The notes under the pieces are model-generated. The model had not been told where the DNA came from. It saw only the letters and a list, made by a program, of their open reading frames with translations, and did not search any database. Source: a virus. Taken from it: 29,829 bases of DNA. This document shows, piece by piece, positions 1 through 5,492 of this stretch. The first letter of the stretch is position 1. Each line of letters begins with the position of its first letter. Location: positions 1 through 29,829 of IMG/VR virus record IMGVR_UViG_3300010354_000400; one strand, written 5' to 3'. Position numbers and translations under genes: made by a program.

Positions 1-2
1 CG

Positions 3-50
3 TTCCTCAACCGATTCGCGGATGTGATTGCGAACCCGTCCACGCGATGA
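3..50 (+). CDS. C-terminal end of an unidentified plus-strand gene (partial)
   Basis: The window opens inside what is probably the last part of a gene. Reading from base 3 gives FLNRFADVIANPSTR and then TGA. Reading from base 2 is also open, to a TAA at 59-61, so the frame is not certain. A strong terminator hairpin follows at 84, which fits the end of a transcription unit. The peptide is too short to identify. Confidence 0.3.
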   Translation, partial: FLNRFADVIANPSTR

Positions 51-83
51 TTGCCGCATAAAGCAATCCCAACCCCTTTCAAT

Positions 84-115
84 CGGGAATGGCCTAAAAA
101 CCATTCCCGTTTTTT
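84..115 (+). terminator. Rho-independent terminator
   Basis: A perfect 9-bp stem (CGGGAATGG at 84-92 with CCATTCCCG at 101-109) has an 8-base loop and is followed by six T. It has the polarity of a plus-strand terminator and closes the unit that enters from the left. Confidence 0.85.
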
Positions 116-123
116 GTATTCAA

Positions 124-145
124 ATACGGATATAAAGATCCGTAT
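124..145. other. Small perfect hairpin between two terminators
   Basis: ATACGGAT (124-131) pairs with ATCCGTAT (138-145) around a 6-base A/T loop. There is no T-run, so it is not a standard terminator. It is the middle one of three consecutive hairpins at 84-181. It may be an RNA-stability element or a protein-binding palindrome; the sequence does not decide. Confidence 0.4.
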
Positions 146-157
146 ATAATTATTGAT

Positions 158-188
158 AACGGTCGAGGAAACTCGACCGTTTATTTTT
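158..188 (+). terminator. Rho-independent terminator with GAAA tetraloop
   Basis: AACGGTCGAG (158-167) pairs perfectly with CTCGACCGTT (172-181) around a GAAA tetraloop, followed by a T-rich stretch. It is a second terminator about 70 bases after the first, just before the converging minus-strand gene that ends at 227. Confidence 0.8.
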
Positions 189-212
189 GTTGATAGTAAT
201 TTGTTGATAGTA
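186..212. repeat. 13-bp direct repeat, two copies
   Basis: TTTGTTGATAGTA occurs at 186-198 and again at 200-212, one base apart. It lies in the short non-coding gap between the terminators and the end of the minus-strand gene. No function is evident. Confidence 0.5.
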
Positions 213-226
213 TTTGACCCTTGAGC

Positions 227-412
227 CTAAGATCGTTTTTTGCCTTTTTGGTAGAAAGACTTATCAAATTCTCTGTCATCCATTGCTTCATCTCTCTCTT
301 TTTCTCTTTGCTCTTCCTCTTCTTTTTTCTTTTTCTCTGCTTCATCATATTCAATGTCAAGAGATAATTGTTTTTCAGTTAGAAATGGCAATAAATCTTT
401 AAATCTTTTCAT
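227..412 (-). CDS. Small charged protein with capsid-targeting-like N-terminus
   Basis: This 61-residue protein starts MKRFKDLLPFLTE, which matches the pattern of T4 capsid targeting sequences (short amphipathic helix ending in [L/I]xE). The rest is extremely charged, with a run of Lys and Glu around residues 27-45 that should form a single helix. The start is supported by AAGGTGA upstream and by an ATGA overlap with the stop of the preceding gene, so the two are translationally coupled. If cut after LTE, a basic/acidic peptide of about 48 residues would remain in the head. I do not recognise the mature part. It is the last gene of the minus-strand unit that comes from the PAP2 gene. Confidence 0.7.
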   Translation of the reverse strand: MKRFKDLLPFLTEKQLSLDIEYDEAEKKKKEEEEQREKERDEAMDDREFDKSFYQKGKKRS

Positions 413-855
413 GATTCACCTTTTTGTTTATCTTTTATACTGTTAACAAACAAAGCTTTTAATTTTTCATCATTTTGCAAACCAGCAAGTAATTTTTTCA
501 ATGCTGCAAATTCGAGTGCACTTGCACCTTGTCTATCTTTATACCCCAAATGTTTTGCAACTTCTACTTGAGTCATTGGGTTGAATGAATGGAAAGTATC
601 ACGGTGTGGTGTGTTCTCTGCATCTGGAAATGGAACAACTTCATTTGCAAGTCTACCACTTCTTCCTCCTCCTCTTGCATTAGTATTAATAATATCAGAA
701 TCACTTCCAGCAACTGCTCTCATAATCTTTGCATGTTCTGGATCGTATGCAGATGTTGTATCATACAAAGGATCATGAATATTTAATCTTGGATCTTCTG
801 GTGTTCCAAATCTTAAGTCTGTTTCAGATAATAGTTGTTTAAATGTTTTCATCAT
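409..855 (-). CDS. Hypothetical protein with capsid-targeting-like N-terminus
   Basis: The 148-residue protein begins MMKTFKQLLSE, almost the same as the T4 internal-protein leader (MKTYQEFIAE), with a predicted prohead-protease cut after LSE. The remainder contains a Gly/Arg patch (ARGGGRSGR near residue 62) and a C-terminal half that looks helical. No known domain was recognised. Two ATG codons stand in tandem (855 and 852). The first has the leader GGAGTACA, identical to that of the gene starting at 1915, and its ATGA overlaps the stop of the PAP2 gene. I infer a head-packaged protein expressed late from the promoter at 1517-1524. Confidence 0.75.
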   Translation of the reverse strand: MMKTFKQLLSETDLRFGTPEDPRLNIHDPLYDTTSAYDPEHAKIMRAVAGSDSDIINTNARGGGRSGRLANEVVPFPDAENTPHRDTFHSFNPMTQVEVAKHLGYKDRQGASALEFAALKKLLAGLQNDEKLKALFVNSIKDKQKGES

Positions 856-1511
856 TGTACTCCGATTAAATTATTTTTTATTATAGCATTTGCAATGTGC
901 TTTGATATTTCATTATCAGATGGGTAATGTAGTCCTGCATGTAAACGACTTGTTCTCATTTTACATGTGAATGTGTTAATCTCATCCGAATGTAATGGAC
1001 TTAGTTTAGACAAAACATATTCCATGATATATGAATCAAGAGCGTGACCAGATGGATATGCTGGATGAAGTGCTGTGTGTGATATTGCAGTTTGAAATGG
1101 AACATTAAACGCTGCTGCAAATTGTTCTGGTCTTGCTCTGTTATGATATTTTTTAAGATAAAACATCACTGGTGTAATTTTATCAAGAATATCAGGCAAA
1201 AAATGTGATGGTAATATTAATCCAATTTGCCTTGCAAATTTATTGTACATTTCATTTTCATCATTTTCAGAATTTATTGCAAATAATAAATCATCTTCAG
1301 TTACATCATTCATTATTTGTTTTAGCATCATAAGTTCACGAAGTGTTTCATTATCATTGGGATGCTTCATATTTTCAAATTGTTTCATTAATCCAGTTTT
1401 ACGAAAATGAGAGATGATTGGATCATCTTCTCTTATTTTTGCATTGTCGTGTGGTAAAAGATCACCGTACACAACTCTTGGATTATTTAAATATTCTGTA
1501 AATCTTTGCAT
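852..1511 (-). CDS. PAP2-superfamily phosphatase
   Basis: The 219-residue product carries the full PAP2 phosphatase signature with correct spacing: K120-x6-R127-P128, P153-S-G-H156, and S188-R189-x5-H195-x3-D199. H156 and H195 are the expected catalytic histidines. Known members are acid phosphatases, lipid phosphatases and haloperoxidases. There are no membrane segments, so this is a soluble type like class A acid phosphatases. The N-terminus MQRFTEYLNN resembles the capsid-targeting leaders of the neighbouring genes but lacks the final Glu. The start was chosen because a TATAAATA late promoter ends 5 bases upstream; an upstream in-frame extension would run through a terminator. Its substrate is unknown. 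It may act on phospholipid or nucleotide phosphate during lysis or after injection. Confidence 0.85.
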   Translation of the reverse strand: MQRFTEYLNNPRVVYGDLLPHDNAKIREDDPIISHFRKTGLMKQFENMKHPNDNETLRELMMLKQIMNDVTEDDLLFAINSENDENEMYNKFARQIGLILPSHFLPDILDKITPVMFYLKKYHNRARPEQFAAAFNVPFQTAISHTALHPAYPSGHALDSYIMEYVLSKLSPLHSDEINTFTCKMRTSRLHAGLHYPSDNEISKHIANAIIKNNLIGVQ

Positions 1512-1516
1512 AAATT

Positions 1517-1524
1517 TATTTATA
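1517..1524 (-). promoter_or_regulatory. T4-type late promoter TATAAATA
   Basis: The minus strand reads TATAAATA, a perfect T4 late promoter core, and ends 5 bases before the ATG of the PAP2 gene at 1511. In T4, transcription starts about 6 bases after this box, which would place the RNA start at or next to the start codon. Confidence 0.75.
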
Positions 1525-1525
1525 T

Positions 1526-1560
1526 AAAAGAAAACGAGGGGAATCTTCCGCCCCTCGTTT
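1526..1560 (-). terminator. Rho-independent terminator
   Basis: AAACGAGGGG (1532-1541) pairs with CCCCTCGTTT (1551-1560). On the minus strand the stem runs into TTTTCTTTTAT, so it ends the holin/spanin transcript. It sits directly upstream of the late promoter that restarts transcription for the PAP2 unit. Confidence 0.85.
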
Positions 1561-1575
1561 CCTCTCCAATCCCTT

Positions 1576-1830
1576 TCACGGATTATTTTTTCGTGGCAAT
1601 GGATCTCTTTCACTTACATATGAAGGTGGTACGCAATACCAACCTTCAGGAAGTGGAACCTGGTGGTTGCTGAGTACCCATTCCCCCTGTTGGAGTGTGT
1701 ATACCCTCACTCTGGCGTTCGGTCCCAGTCGAATGGGTGAGTCCTCTGGGATGAAGACGGTTCTGCTCCCGCAGCCATTCATCAATACGAGAACCAGCAC
1801 GGCGAAGACGCTCACGGTCAATGTCCGCAT
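1576..1830 (-). CDS. Small lipoprotein, outer-membrane spanin candidate
   Basis: The 84-residue reading begins MRTLTVSVFAVLVLVLMNGC. It has a short basic start, a hydrophobic core and a Cys at the end, as in a lipoprotein signal peptide. The mature part (residues 20-84) is short and rich in Pro. It overlaps the 1646-1915 gene out of frame over 185 bases and extends 70 bases beyond it. Overlapping i-spanin and lipoprotein o-spanin genes next to a holin are typical of Gram-negative phages such as lambda (Rz/Rz1). This start was chosen over longer in-frame ATGs because it gives a clean signal peptide. The Shine-Dalgarno site is weak. The lipobox (LMNGC) is imperfect, so the spanin role is inferred. 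Confidence 0.6.
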   Translation of the reverse strand: MRTLTVSVFAVLVLVLMNGCGSRTVFIPEDSPIRLGPNARVRVYTLQQGEWVLSNHQVPLPEGWYCVPPSYVSERDPLPRKNNP

Positions 1831-1915
1831 CAACTGCTGTATTGCTTGCTTGGATTCTTTTTTCCAACCAGTTAAATAAGGCAAGTGCGACTTGTGCGAC
1901 AATTTTTTCAAGCAT
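1646..1915 (-). CDS. Putative inner-membrane spanin-like protein
   Basis: The 89-residue product has a moderately hydrophobic N-terminal helix (MLEKIVAQVALALFNWLEKR), a charged helical middle (about residues 25-55) and a Gly/Pro/Thr-rich tail. It lies between a holin-like gene and an overlapping lipoprotein gene, the place and gene arrangement of an i-spanin. The N-terminal segment is too amphipathic to be a convincing transmembrane anchor, so membrane insertion is uncertain. The leader is GGAGTACAATG. Possible alternatives are a peripheral membrane protein or an unrelated small late protein. The overlap with the lipoprotein gene is the main reason for the call. Confidence 0.5.
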   Translation of the reverse strand: MLEKIVAQVALALFNWLEKRIQASNTAVDADIDRERLRRAGSRIDEWLREQNRLHPRGLTHSTGTERQSEGIHTPTGGMGTQQPPGSTS

Positions 1916-1927
1916 TGTACTCCAATA

Positions 1928-2122
1928 TTATGCTGCTGGTGGGGTTTTATTCGAGGCATCTTTTGCCATGATAAGACCAATTCCAGCGATTACAGCAGCA
2001 ATTGTTGCTGCAAAATCAACAGCGGTTGTGGCGTCGCCATCAAACCATGCTTTGAGTGCTGCACCCACTGCTACTAATATTGCACCAATTCCTGCGATTG
2101 TAGTATTTCTATTTTCTGCCAT
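1928..2122 (-). CDS. Putative holin, two membrane segments
   Basis: This 64-residue protein has two hydrophobic, Ala/Gly/Ile-rich segments (about residues 8-26 and 36-53) separated by a short charged turn (WFDGD), and ends GIGLIMAKDASNK. The small size, two-helix hairpin and position next to a spanin-like pair fit a class II type holin, which would make holes in the inner membrane at lysis. I recall similar short proteins ending in a 'GLI.AKDA' motif from other phages, but this cannot be confirmed here. The Shine-Dalgarno site (AAAGGAG) is strong. A TATATATA sequence near 2142, one base off the late consensus, may be its promoter. Confidence 0.65.
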   Translation of the reverse strand: MAENRNTTIAGIGAILVAVGAALKAWFDGDATTAVDFAATIAAVIAGIGLIMAKDASNKTPPAA

Positions 2123-2155
2123 TGTAAACTCCTTTACTAGTATATATATTGGTAG

Positions 2156-2335
2156 ATGAGTAAAGACAAAAGATACAATAAGTTTCTAAAGTCTGCACTG
2201 CGGTCGAGCGACCCTGAACAATTACTTTCAACCCAATTTCTTCAAACAATAGAGAAAGAGTCAAAGAAGAGGAAAATAGATCCTCTTTTATTTTTCTCAC
2301 ATAATAAAAAATATATGAAGAAAATAAAATACTAG
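2156..2335 (+). CDS. Small basic hypothetical protein (59 residues)
   Basis: An ATG at 2156 opens a 59-codon frame ending TAG at 2333-2335. The product starts MSKDKRYNKFLKSALRSSD and ends in a Lys/Tyr-rich tail. It is basic and mostly helical, with no recognised domain. It fills the gap between the divergent holin gene and the next plus-strand gene, and a terminator-like hairpin follows it. The Shine-Dalgarno signal is weak (GGTAG). An overlapping minus-strand frame (2109-2300) has less protein-like composition, so I prefer the plus-strand reading, without certainty. Confidence 0.5.
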   Translation: MSKDKRYNKFLKSALRSSDPEQLLSTQFLQTIEKESKKRKIDPLLFFSHNKKYMKKIKY

Positions 2336-2368
2336 TGCCGCATGGGCTTTCGCTACCGTAGGGACTAG

Positions 2369-2400
2369 GGGGGAGTTAACATAGTAACTCCCCCAACTTT
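2369..2400 (+). terminator. Terminator-like hairpin
   Basis: GGGGGAGTTA (2369-2378) pairs perfectly with TAACTCCCCC (2385-2394) around a 6-base loop. The tail (AACTTT) is only weakly T-rich, so termination strength is uncertain. It separates the small gene at 2156 from the late promoter at 2400. Confidence 0.6.
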
Positions 2401-2407
2401 ATAAATA
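2400..2407 (+). promoter_or_regulatory. T4-type late promoter TATAAATA
   Basis: A perfect TATAAATA box ends 6 bases before the ATG at 2414, immediately after a terminator-like hairpin. It probably starts late transcription of the plus-strand block, giving an RNA with little or no leader. Confidence 0.75.
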
Positions 2408-2413
2408 AAATTG

Positions 2414-3127
2414 ATGAGAATTAATGACAAACATATTTTTACACTTTCGGGAGAATTGATTCAAGGGCGGGGAAATGCTTCTCATGAAATGTTATTAGGA
2501 GATAATTCGTTAACGATACCAATCGGAAGAGGATTTGTGCATGGACATATTTGGAATTCACCATATCCAAATGAAGGAACGACTGATCACTACTTAAATT
2601 ATGCTATAAATGATAATATCGGTATGAGTGATATGAATTATACTTACATGGGTCAGAAGGCAAAACCAAAGCACTATGAACCAGCACTGAGAACTCTTTT
2701 ACAACATTATTCTCAAAACCCAGAAAGAAAATTTAAAATATCTTTAGGAATAGGTGATGAAGAAGATCCATCTCATCCTGTTGTTAGAAGATATAAAAGA
2801 GCAACTGGGAGGGAAGCACCTTCTCCTTTTGATGGATTTGTTGATCTCACATCAATTGATGATATTAAAAATTTTATAGGTAAAAGCAAGGCAGAAATAA
2901 AAAGAAAAAGATTAAGCAGAGAGTTACCAGCAGTTGATACATCAAGACTTGGAAGAGAACCATCAATGTCACAAGGAAATATGACAACTGCTGAATGGAA
3001 CTTTTGGAGAAGAAAAGGTCTTGGTGATTCGTACATACCAATCATGACATTCAAAGAGTTTATACTAGAGAACAAACATGAAAAAATTCAAGAGAATCTT
3101 ATCGGAAACAATTCGCAAAACTGGTAG
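2414..3127 (+). CDS. Hypothetical virion-block protein with C-terminal targeting-like motif
   Basis: The 237-residue protein is not recognised. It starts MRINDKHIFTLSGELIQGRG and has a basic stretch around residues 160-172 (KSKAEIKRKRLSRE). Near the C-terminus is IMTFKEFILENK, which looks like the capsid-targeting peptides found at the N-termini of its neighbours, here about 24 residues before the end. ATG 2414 was preferred to TTG 2411 because a late promoter ends 6 bases upstream and there is no Shine-Dalgarno site, so translation may be leaderless. The 3' end overlaps the start of the next small gene by 50 bases. It is presumably a late, possibly head-associated protein. Confidence 0.75.
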   Translation: MRINDKHIFTLSGELIQGRGNASHEMLLGDNSLTIPIGRGFVHGHIWNSPYPNEGTTDHYLNYAINDNIGMSDMNYTYMGQKAKPKHYEPALRTLLQHYSQNPERKFKISLGIGDEEDPSHPVVRRYKRATGREAPSPFDGFVDLTSIDDIKNFIGKSKAEIKRKRLSRELPAVDTSRLGREPSMSQGNMTTAEWNFWRRKGLGDSYIPIMTFKEFILENKHEKIQENLIGNNSQNW

Positions 3128-3242
3128 TGATTATACAATCTACAGTGAAAAAGGTAAGAAACTCGGTAAGTATGACAGTAAAGAAGCAGCAGAGAAAAGA
3201 TTAAAACAGATAGAATGGTTCAAGAGACATAGGAATTATTAA
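3078..3242 (+). CDS. Small basic protein with capsid-targeting-like N-terminus (54 residues)
   Basis: An ATG at 3078, inside the end of the previous gene, opens a 54-codon frame. The product starts MKKFKRILSE, a clear capsid-targeting-like leader with a predicted cut after LSE. The rest (TIRKTGSDYTIYSEKGKKL and on) ends in a basic helix. Its TAA overlaps the ATG of the lysozyme gene (TAATG), so translation is coupled. If cut, it would leave a basic 44-residue peptide, plausible as a packaged DNA-binding peptide. I recall similar short 'YTIYS..GK.LG.Y' proteins from marine phages, but this is unverified. Confidence 0.8.
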   Translation: MKKFKRILSETIRKTGSDYTIYSEKGKKLGKYDSKEAAEKRLKQIEWFKRHRNY

Positions 3243-4009
3243 TGAAAACATTTAAACAATACTTAGAAGAAAATCGTCTAGCATCATTTGCAACCGCAGC
3301 AGCACTAGCATCAGGTGCAATGGCAGCACCCCCAAAACCAGAAGCATTGATGAAAGCGACTGACTATATTAAGGGTAAAGAAAATTTCATTGATACTGCA
3401 AGACCCGATGAGATTGCCACAGGAAAACCGTTAATGATTGGTTATGGAACTACAAGAGTATATCCAGATGGCACACCAATTAAACCAACCGACAAAATCA
3501 CAGAACCAGAAGCAGCACAGCATCTGTCAAGTCACATTAGTAGAATGACTCCACGAATGGAAAAGATCCCAGGTTGGGATGAAATGGATGTCGGAAAACA
3601 AGCAGCACTCATGAGTTTTGCGTACAATACAGGTGGTGCATTCTATGGAGCAAAAGGATATGAAACAATCAGTGGTCATTTACAAAGAAAAGAATGGGAT
3701 AAAGTTCCAGAAGCAATGAAATTATACAATAAATCAGGTGGAAAAGTTAGAGGTGGTCTTGTTACCCGTCGCGCAGAAGAAGGACAAATGTGGTCTGGTG
3801 GTTCTCAAACGAAACCAGCACCAACACCAACTACACCCACAACAACCACACAAAAACCAACAACAGCAAATGTTCACAGCGTAGGCAAGGGTGATAATTT
3901 ATCAAGAATTGCTAAAAAATATGGAACTACAGTTGAAGAGATATTAAAAAAGAATCCATCAATTAAAGATCCGAATAGAATTGATCCAGGACAAAAGATA
4001 AACTACTAA
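3242..4009 (+). CDS. Lysozyme (glycoside hydrolase family 24) with C-terminal LysM domain
   Basis: The 255-residue protein has four parts. Residues 1-10 (MKTFKQYLEE) are a capsid-targeting-like leader. Residues 13-30 are an Ala-rich, weakly hydrophobic stretch like a poor signal peptide. Residues 38-185 are a T4/lambdoid-type lysozyme with the probable catalytic Glu47 (KGKENFID), the IGYGTT motif at 66-71 and RRAEE at 176-180. After a Pro/Thr linker (191-210), residues 211-255 form a LysM peptidoglycan-binding domain. It should cut the glycan strands of peptidoglycan. The leader suggests it is packaged in the head rather than being only the lysis endolysin. The Ala-rich stretch could instead serve export. 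It is coupled to the preceding small gene by TAATG. Confidence 0.9.
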   Translation: MKTFKQYLEENRLASFATAAALASGAMAAPPKPEALMKATDYIKGKENFIDTARPDEIATGKPLMIGYGTTRVYPDGTPIKPTDKITEPEAAQHLSSHISRMTPRMEKIPGWDEMDVGKQAALMSFAYNTGGAFYGAKGYETISGHLQRKEWDKVPEAMKLYNKSGGKVRGGLVTRRAEEGQMWSGGSQTKPAPTPTTPTTTTQKPTTANVHSVGKGDNLSRIAKKYGTTVEEILKKNPSIKDPNRIDPGQKINY

Positions 4010-4012
4010 ATA
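4006..4012 (+). promoter_or_regulatory. Late promoter-like CTAAATA
   Basis: CTAAATA lies across the lysozyme stop codon and ends 5 bases before the ATG at 4018. It has the same close spacing as the perfect late promoters in this window, with the first bases differing from TATAAATA. Confidence 0.5.
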
Positions 4013-4017
4013 TTTCT

Positions 4018-4596
4018 ATGATTGAAAAATTAGTACAATCTCTACACGAATCGGTTAAAAAAAGAAATAACCCAGAAGCATATGTTATTGATAAACCAAG
4101 TGATGCTGAAATAATTCATAGAGGTTATGTTCGTGATGCAACATTCCCCCTTAAATATGATTTTCTTCCCAGATCAAAAGGAAAATCAAAAAATGAAGGA
4201 ACTCATGTTTATCATTTCAAAGCAGATGATGGAACTGGTATTATAGAAATAGATCACAGAGTAAATGAAAGTATAGCAAGTGGTCATGAAACAACATCTA
4301 CAATCTCACATGAATTAAATGGCGTAGAAACAGATGTTAATCTTCGAAGAACTTTATTACCAGCAGTACAACACCATGTGAGATCGCATGATCCTGATGT
4401 CCTTAAAATTAAAAAAGGATTTAAATTTACAAAAGAACTTATTGATCGAATAGATCCAGATGGTAACATATTTGATGTATCAAAGACAGATTTTGGTACT
4501 ATTTTAAAGAAAAAAGCACCAATAGACGAAAAATCAAAGAGAATTATCTCTCATCTCAAAAAGAAGATGAGCATAAATAAAAATAAGGAGAATTAA
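4018..4596 (+). CDS. Hypothetical protein with capsid-targeting-like N-terminus
   Basis: The 192-residue protein starts MIEKLVQSLHES, an amphipathic leader with a possible cut after LHE. The middle is mixed alpha/beta with several His (HVYHFKADDGTG near residue 62; HHVRSHDPD near 121), and the C-terminus is strongly basic (HLKKKMSINKNK). No family was recognised. A CTAAATA late box lies just upstream, and no Shine-Dalgarno site is seen. The basic tail and the leader fit an internal head protein, which is an inference. Confidence 0.75.
   Translation: MIEKLVQSLHESVKKRNNPEAYVIDKPSDAEIIHRGYVRDATFPLKYDFLPRSKGKSKNEGTHVYHFKADDGTGIIEIDHRVNESIASGHETTSTISHELNGVETDVNLRRTLLPAVQHHVRSHDPDVLKIKKGFKFTKELIDRIDPDGNIFDVSKTDFGTILKKKAPIDEKSKRIISHLKKKMSINKNKEN
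4572..4579 (+). promoter_or_regulatory. Late promoter-like CATAAATA
   Basis: CATAAATA lies inside the end of the previous gene, 18 bases before the ATG at 4598, with a good AAGGAG site between. This is the normal arrangement of a late promoter with a short leader, unlike the leaderless ones elsewhere in the window. Confidence 0.5.
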
Positions 4597-4597
4597 T

Positions 4598-4807
4598 ATG
4601 CCAAGATTACCAATTGTAGGAAAAAGCGTAAACCAAACTGTATCTCAAGCAGGGGAGAATACAAGAAGAATGGTTGGCGAAAGAATTTCTGGTAGAACTC
4701 AAGGTCTAGCAAATGTTCCAAGAAGAACTAGAGAAAATGCTGGGGAGTTCAGACAACGCTATATGCAAAAAATGCAGTCTTCAAACGAAGCTGGCGGTAG
4801 AGGATAA
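4598..4807 (+). CDS. Small Arg-rich hypothetical protein
   Basis: The 69-residue protein is rich in Arg, Gln and Gly (MPRLPIVGKSVNQTV, then several RR pairs), basic, without hydrophobic segments or a recognised domain. The start is well supported by AAGGAG seven bases upstream. It sits between two head-type genes and the zinc-ribbon gene, in a tight same-strand series. A nucleic-acid-binding or structural role is possible but not shown. Confidence 0.7.
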   Translation: MPRLPIVGKSVNQTVSQAGENTRRMVGERISGRTQGLANVPRRTRENAGEFRQRYMQKMQSSNEAGGRG

Positions 4808-4812
4808 AATTT

Positions 4813-5112
4813 ATGCCTAATTATGGTTTTATATGTGAGGGGTGCAATCATTCTTTTGATAAACTTTTACCAATCAATGATAGGGAAGTTCCACTCAAAG
4901 AAGATTGCCCCCAGTGTGGCGAAAAAAAGATAGTTAAAGATTTTGGTTCTATGAAACAAGCATTAAATTCAGATAGTCTATTAACACCAAATAAAGTAAC
5001 TGGTGGTAGATGGAACGAATTGATGTCTAGAATGAAACGCGGAATTCCAAAGAGATATCATGAAAATTTGGATGGAGCATCCAGAAACACAGGAAGAAGA
5101 TGGCTAGGATAA
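4813..5112 (+). CDS. FmdB-like zinc-ribbon protein
   Basis: The 99-residue protein has an N-terminal zinc ribbon: C8-x2-C11 (ICEGC) and C33-x2-C36 (CPQC), preceded by the MPNYGF start typical of the FmdB/regulatory zinc-ribbon family. The remaining 60 residues are basic (MSRMKRGIPKRYHEN) and unknown. Similar zinc-ribbon proteins are common in bacteria and T4-like phages, with no firm function. The start has GAGG upstream. The last 13 bases overlap the start of the next gene. Confidence 0.75.
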   Translation: MPNYGFICEGCNHSFDKLLPINDREVPLKEDCPQCGEKKIVKDFGSMKQALNSDSLLTPNKVTGGRWNELMSRMKRGIPKRYHENLDGASRNTGRRWLG

Positions 5113-5489
5113 CTTTTAAACAATTTATTGAATTAAATGAAGATCAAGATTTTATATCCAGCACAATGGGTATGATGCCTCCTAAAAAAATAAAAAACCC
5201 AAACACTGGTGTGCTTGAAGACAATCCAGAGTATGAACGAGAACTTAAAAAGTTTTCCAATTTTCCGTCAGGAACTGATACAATTAAAATAGACACACAA
5301 AAACCAGAAGGAACAGAATTTAGAGCAGACGAAATGCCAAAAGTAGTTCGTTCTGGTGGTAGAGCAAAGAAAAAAGCAGAGGATACTATGGGAGTTCCAA
5401 AGACCAATGAATACTTCTTCAAAGGTATGGGAATGTTCTGGTTACCTCCATCTGCATACACTCCAGATGTAACTGTAAGAGAAAGATAA
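5100..5489 (+). CDS. Hypothetical protein with capsid-targeting-like N-terminus
   Basis: The 129-residue protein begins MARITFKQFIELNED, with the ITFKQFIxLNE core of a capsid-targeting leader and a predicted cut after LNE. The rest is hydrophilic and Lys/Pro-rich, with a more hydrophobic end (GMGMFWLPPSAYTPDVT). It overlaps the zinc-ribbon gene by 13 bases, with an AGGAAG site before the ATG. I do not recognise the mature domain. Its neighbours on both sides carry similar leaders, so packaging into the head is likely but inferred. Confidence 0.75.
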   Translation: MARITFKQFIELNEDQDFISSTMGMMPPKKIKNPNTGVLEDNPEYERELKKFSNFPSGTDTIKIDTQKPEGTEFRADEMPKVVRSGGRAKKKAEDTMGVPKTNEYFFKGMGMFWLPPSAYTPDVTVRER

Positions 5490-5492
5490 TAA

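Noticed and set aside
214-402. 62-codon plus-strand frame with hydrophobic Leu/Phe/His content
   Set aside because: It is antisense to the Lys/Glu-rich gene at 227-412. The hydrophobicity follows from complementing AAA/GAA codons.
1576-1980. 134-residue reading of the lipoprotein gene from ATG 1980
   Set aside because: The first 50 residues would overlap the holin gene out of frame, and the signal peptide would then be internal. The ATG at 1830 gives a normal lipoprotein leader.
2109-2300. 63-codon minus-strand frame overlapping the small plus-strand gene
   Set aside because: It would overlap the holin start. Its composition is mixed and Cys/Tyr-rich, with no ribosome site. The opposite-strand reading is more protein-like.
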